Below are positions 22,001-23,636 of a stretch of DNA of 23,636 nt, one piece after another. The translations under genes were made by a program, and so were the position numbers. The notes beneath the pieces are model-generated. The model was not told the DNA's origin. It made no database searches and was given only the letters and a program-made list of their open reading frames with translations. Source of the stretch: Minisyncoccota bacterium (GTDB taxonomy: Bacteria; Patescibacteriota; Minisyncoccia; Minisyncoccales; Minisyncoccaceae); contig JAQVLF010000003.1 of assembly GCA_028704295.1 (NCBI GenBank), positions 1 to 23,636 of the forward strand, in the 5' to 3' direction. Within the stretch, counting starts at the first letter, position 1; every line of letters starts with the position of its first letter.

Positions 22001-22501
22001 ATGAATAAGAAAATATTAATTTTAGCAGCATTATTTTTATTAAATATTAAACAGGCATTTGCCGTATGTCCTGTATGTACTATTGCAGTAGGTGCAGGGG
22101 TTGGACTTTCAAGATGGCTGCATATAGATGACGTCATAACAGGTCTTTGGATAGGCGGGCTTATTGTTTCGATGATCGTATGGACTTTAGATTATCTAAG
22201 AAAGAAAGATATTAATTTCAAAGGAAAGGAAATTATTACAATCTTCTTATATTATTTATTAATCATTCTTCCTCTATACTTTGGAGGAATTATGGGGCAT
22301 CCATTAAATATAATTTTAGGAATTGATAAATTGCTATTTGGCATCATTTTGGGAAGTTTAAGTTTTTGCTTAGGAGTAATTTACTATGATTATTTAAAAG
22401 AAAGAAATAATGGCCATGCCTATTTTCCTTTTCAAAAAGTAGTTATGCCAGTTTTGCCTTTGATAATTTTAAGTATTGTATTTTACTTTTTAACAAAATA
22501 A
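22001..22501 (+). CDS. Multi-pass membrane protein with a CPVC motif
   Basis: This 166-residue protein has a signal-peptide-like start (MNKKILILAALFLLNIKQAFA) directly followed by VCPVCTIAVGAGVGLSRWL. Four further hydrophobic helices follow, at about residues 45-65, 78-95, 104-130 and 146-164. The CxxC at the outer edge of the membrane could bind metal or do thiol redox. I know similar proteins from Patescibacteria genomes but no function for them. It starts 18 nt after the FAD enzyme gene and ends 4 nt before the next, so all three probably share a message. A redox link to the FAD enzyme is speculative. Confidence 0.65.
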   Translation: MNKKILILAALFLLNIKQAFAVCPVCTIAVGAGVGLSRWLHIDDVITGLWIGGLIVSMIVWTLDYLRKKDINFKGKEIITIFLYYLLIILPLYFGGIMGHPLNIILGIDKLLFGIILGSLSFCLGVIYYDYLKERNNGHAYFPFQKVVMPVLPLIILSIVFYFLTK

Positions 22502-22505
22502 GTTT

Positions 22506-23030
22506 ATGGAAATAAAAAATTTAAATGAATTCATAGAAAAAGTAGATCAAATGAAAAAGCAGGAGAAAATGGATTTGTCTTCAGATCAAGATTTAAGCAT
22601 TGCTATTATGAATTTGATAAGTATTGAAGAACACTTTTTCTTTACTGGAGCTAAATTAGAAAAGCCCGAGTATTATGAATTAATAAAAGAAGTGAGAGAG
22701 ATGAGAAAAGAACTTCTTAAAAAAATAATCAAAGAATATGAGGGTGAAGTTTGGTGTATATCAAAACATCTTTTAGCAGCATCAATGAGATTAATGGAAG
22801 TCGGGACAAAGCAGCTTGGCATAGGAAAAAAAGATGAAGCTTATGATTTATTCAATAAAGCATATAGTCTTTATTCTTTATTCTGGGGAATAAATATGAA
22901 ATTGATTGATACAAAAGATATTAAAAAAATAGATGAAAAAGCTTTGAATAAGAGCGATAAAGAGAAGAAAGGCTTTATGGGAAAATTGGGAGAACTTGTT
23001 AAAAAAGCAATTGATTGCTGTATAGAATAA
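22506..23030 (+). CDS. Helical cytoplasmic protein, unknown function
   Basis: This 174-residue protein is predicted all-helical, with IMNLISIEEHFFFTGAKLEK near the start, then RKELLKKIIKEYEGEVWCISKH. A TPR-like segment, GKKDEAYDLFNKAYSLYSLFW (~117-137), is followed by a basic linker and a C-terminal KKAIDCCIE. There is no signal peptide and no catalytic motif. It recalls conserved hypothetical proteins of Patescibacteria, but I cannot name a family. It sits 4 nt after the CPVC membrane protein and 17 nt before the Gmad2/GerMN gene, within the operon. Confidence 0.65.
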   Translation: MEIKNLNEFIEKVDQMKKQEKMDLSSDQDLSIAIMNLISIEEHFFFTGAKLEKPEYYELIKEVREMRKELLKKIIKEYEGEVWCISKHLLAASMRLMEVGTKQLGIGKKDEAYDLFNKAYSLYSLFWGINMKLIDTKDIKKIDEKALNKSDKEKKGFMGKLGELVKKAIDCCIE

Positions 23031-23047
23031 TTTAAAATAATAAAGAC

Positions 23048-23636
23048 TTGAAAAAAATATTTAATATAATTTTAATCATTTTAATTGGAGCAGCATTAAT
23101 TATAATAGGATTAAATTATAATAAATCTCTTAAAAAGGAGGCTAATAATTCTTCTATAATAATTAATACACCTCTAAATGAAGAGGAAGTTATAAGCCCT
23201 GTAATTATTAGCGGAGAGGCAAAAGGGTCTTGGTTTTTTGAAGGCACATTTCCTATAAAAATATATGATGAGAATAATAATCTTTTGGGGCAGGGAATTG
23301 CTGAGGCAAAAGATGATTGGATGACAGAGAATTTCATTCCCTTTGAGGCTCAAATAGATTTTAATAATTCTGGAATAGGAAACGGATGGATTGTTTTAGA
23401 AAAAGATAATCCTTCTGGTATTATAGAAAATACAGAAGAAGCAAGAATTAATGTAAGGTTTAAAAATGAACCGCAAAGAGAAATTAGCCTTTATTATTAC
23501 AATCCTTCAAAGGACAATCAAATGTGCTCCAAAGAAGGTTTGGTTCAAGTTAAAAGAGAAATTCCTACAACAATGACTCCAATCCAAGATACAATAAAAT
23601 TATTATTAAAAGGAGAACTTACACATGAGGAAGTAA
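23048..23636 (+). CDS. Gmad2/GerMN-domain exported protein (partial, TTG start)
   Basis: The frame has no ATG near its start; TTG at 23048 gives KKIFNIILIILIGAALIIIG, a clear signal anchor, so I take it as the start. After a short linker, INTPLNEEEVISPVIISGEA begins a Gmad2 immunoglobulin-like domain (~37-125, including GTFPIKIYDENNNLLGQG). Next, EISLYYYNP opens a GerMN-like domain, with PTTMTPIQDTIKLLLKGELT just before the window edge. Both domains were first named in spore germination proteins, but also occur in exported proteins of non-sporing bacteria, where they are thought to act in the envelope. The C-terminus is cut by the window end. It is the sixth gene of the operon. Confidence 0.8.
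   Translation, partial: MKKIFNIILIILIGAALIIIGLNYNKSLKKEANNSSIIINTPLNEEEVISPVIISGEAKGSWFFEGTFPIKIYDENNNLLGQGIAEAKDDWMTENFIPFEAQIDFNNSGIGNGWIVLEKDNPSGIIENTEEARINVRFKNEPQREISLYYYNPSKDNQMCSKEGLVQVKREIPTTMTPIQDTIKLLLKGELTHEEV

Noticed and set aside
1..23636. Recoding of TGA as glycine (Gracilibacteria/Absconditabacteria code)
   Set aside because: TGA is the natural end of several intact genes (14394, 15910, 19420, 20200, 20403), often in ATGA overlaps, so the host uses TGA as stop. Only the phage-like debris has an in-frame TGA.

Overview
The window is very AT-rich and has short intergenic gaps. TAA, TAG and TGA all act as stops: TGA ends at least five intact genes, several in ATGA start/stop overlaps, so this is code 11. 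Almost no start codon has a Shine-Dalgarno sequence, but good sigma70-type promoters are readable. An MliC protein with one membrane anchor, a Gmad2/GerMN protein, a 'CPVC' membrane protein and a Cys-rich anchored surface protein together suggest Candidatus Patescibacteria (CPR), probably of the Parcubacteria type. TGA as stop argues against Gracilibacteria and Absconditabacteria. The placement is inference from gene content.

Bases 1-10.6 kb are a defence island. It opens with the last codons of a type I restriction HsdR. A tight three-gene cassette follows (254-2648): an Mrr-type nuclease, an unknown membrane protein and a second PD-(D/E)XK-like nuclease. After a terminator and a strong promoter comes a second cassette (2942-6735): a small XRE regulator with a one-base frame break, a three-helix membrane protein, an EcoRI-family adenine methyltransferase, a DUF262-HNH nuclease and a protein with a degenerate nuclease-like core. 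A 1159-residue, mostly helical protein of unknown function (7127-10606) ends the island. Terminators after both cassettes, and a third after the helicase at 11283, share one ~37-nt element.

Bases 10.6-11.28 kb hold decayed minus-strand fragments that look phage-derived (terminase-like N-terminus), then a strong promoter and a terminator-like hairpin directly before a DEAD-box RNA helicase (possible attenuation). A Cys-rich exported protein and an IS3-like transposase remnant follow.

Bases 14.0-19.55 kb are a patchwork of small accessory enzymes: VOC protein, SAM methyltransferase, nucleotidyltransferase, cupin, MliC-type lysozyme inhibitor and GNAT. Among them lie broken genes: a chimera of a phosphotransferase-like start with an RsgA C-terminus, an ATP-grasp gene with one nonsense and three single-base breaks, and a split small membrane protein. 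One gene (16127-16498) stands out by composition and by having a ribosome binding site.

Bases 19.86-23.64 kb read as one co-oriented operon: cupin, PspC, a COG2509-type FAD protein, a CPVC membrane protein, a helical hypothetical protein and a Gmad2/GerMN protein cut by the window end. Two cupin genes have promoters placed so that transcripts would start at or next to the ATG (leaderless). I saw no tRNA, rRNA or CRISPR array.
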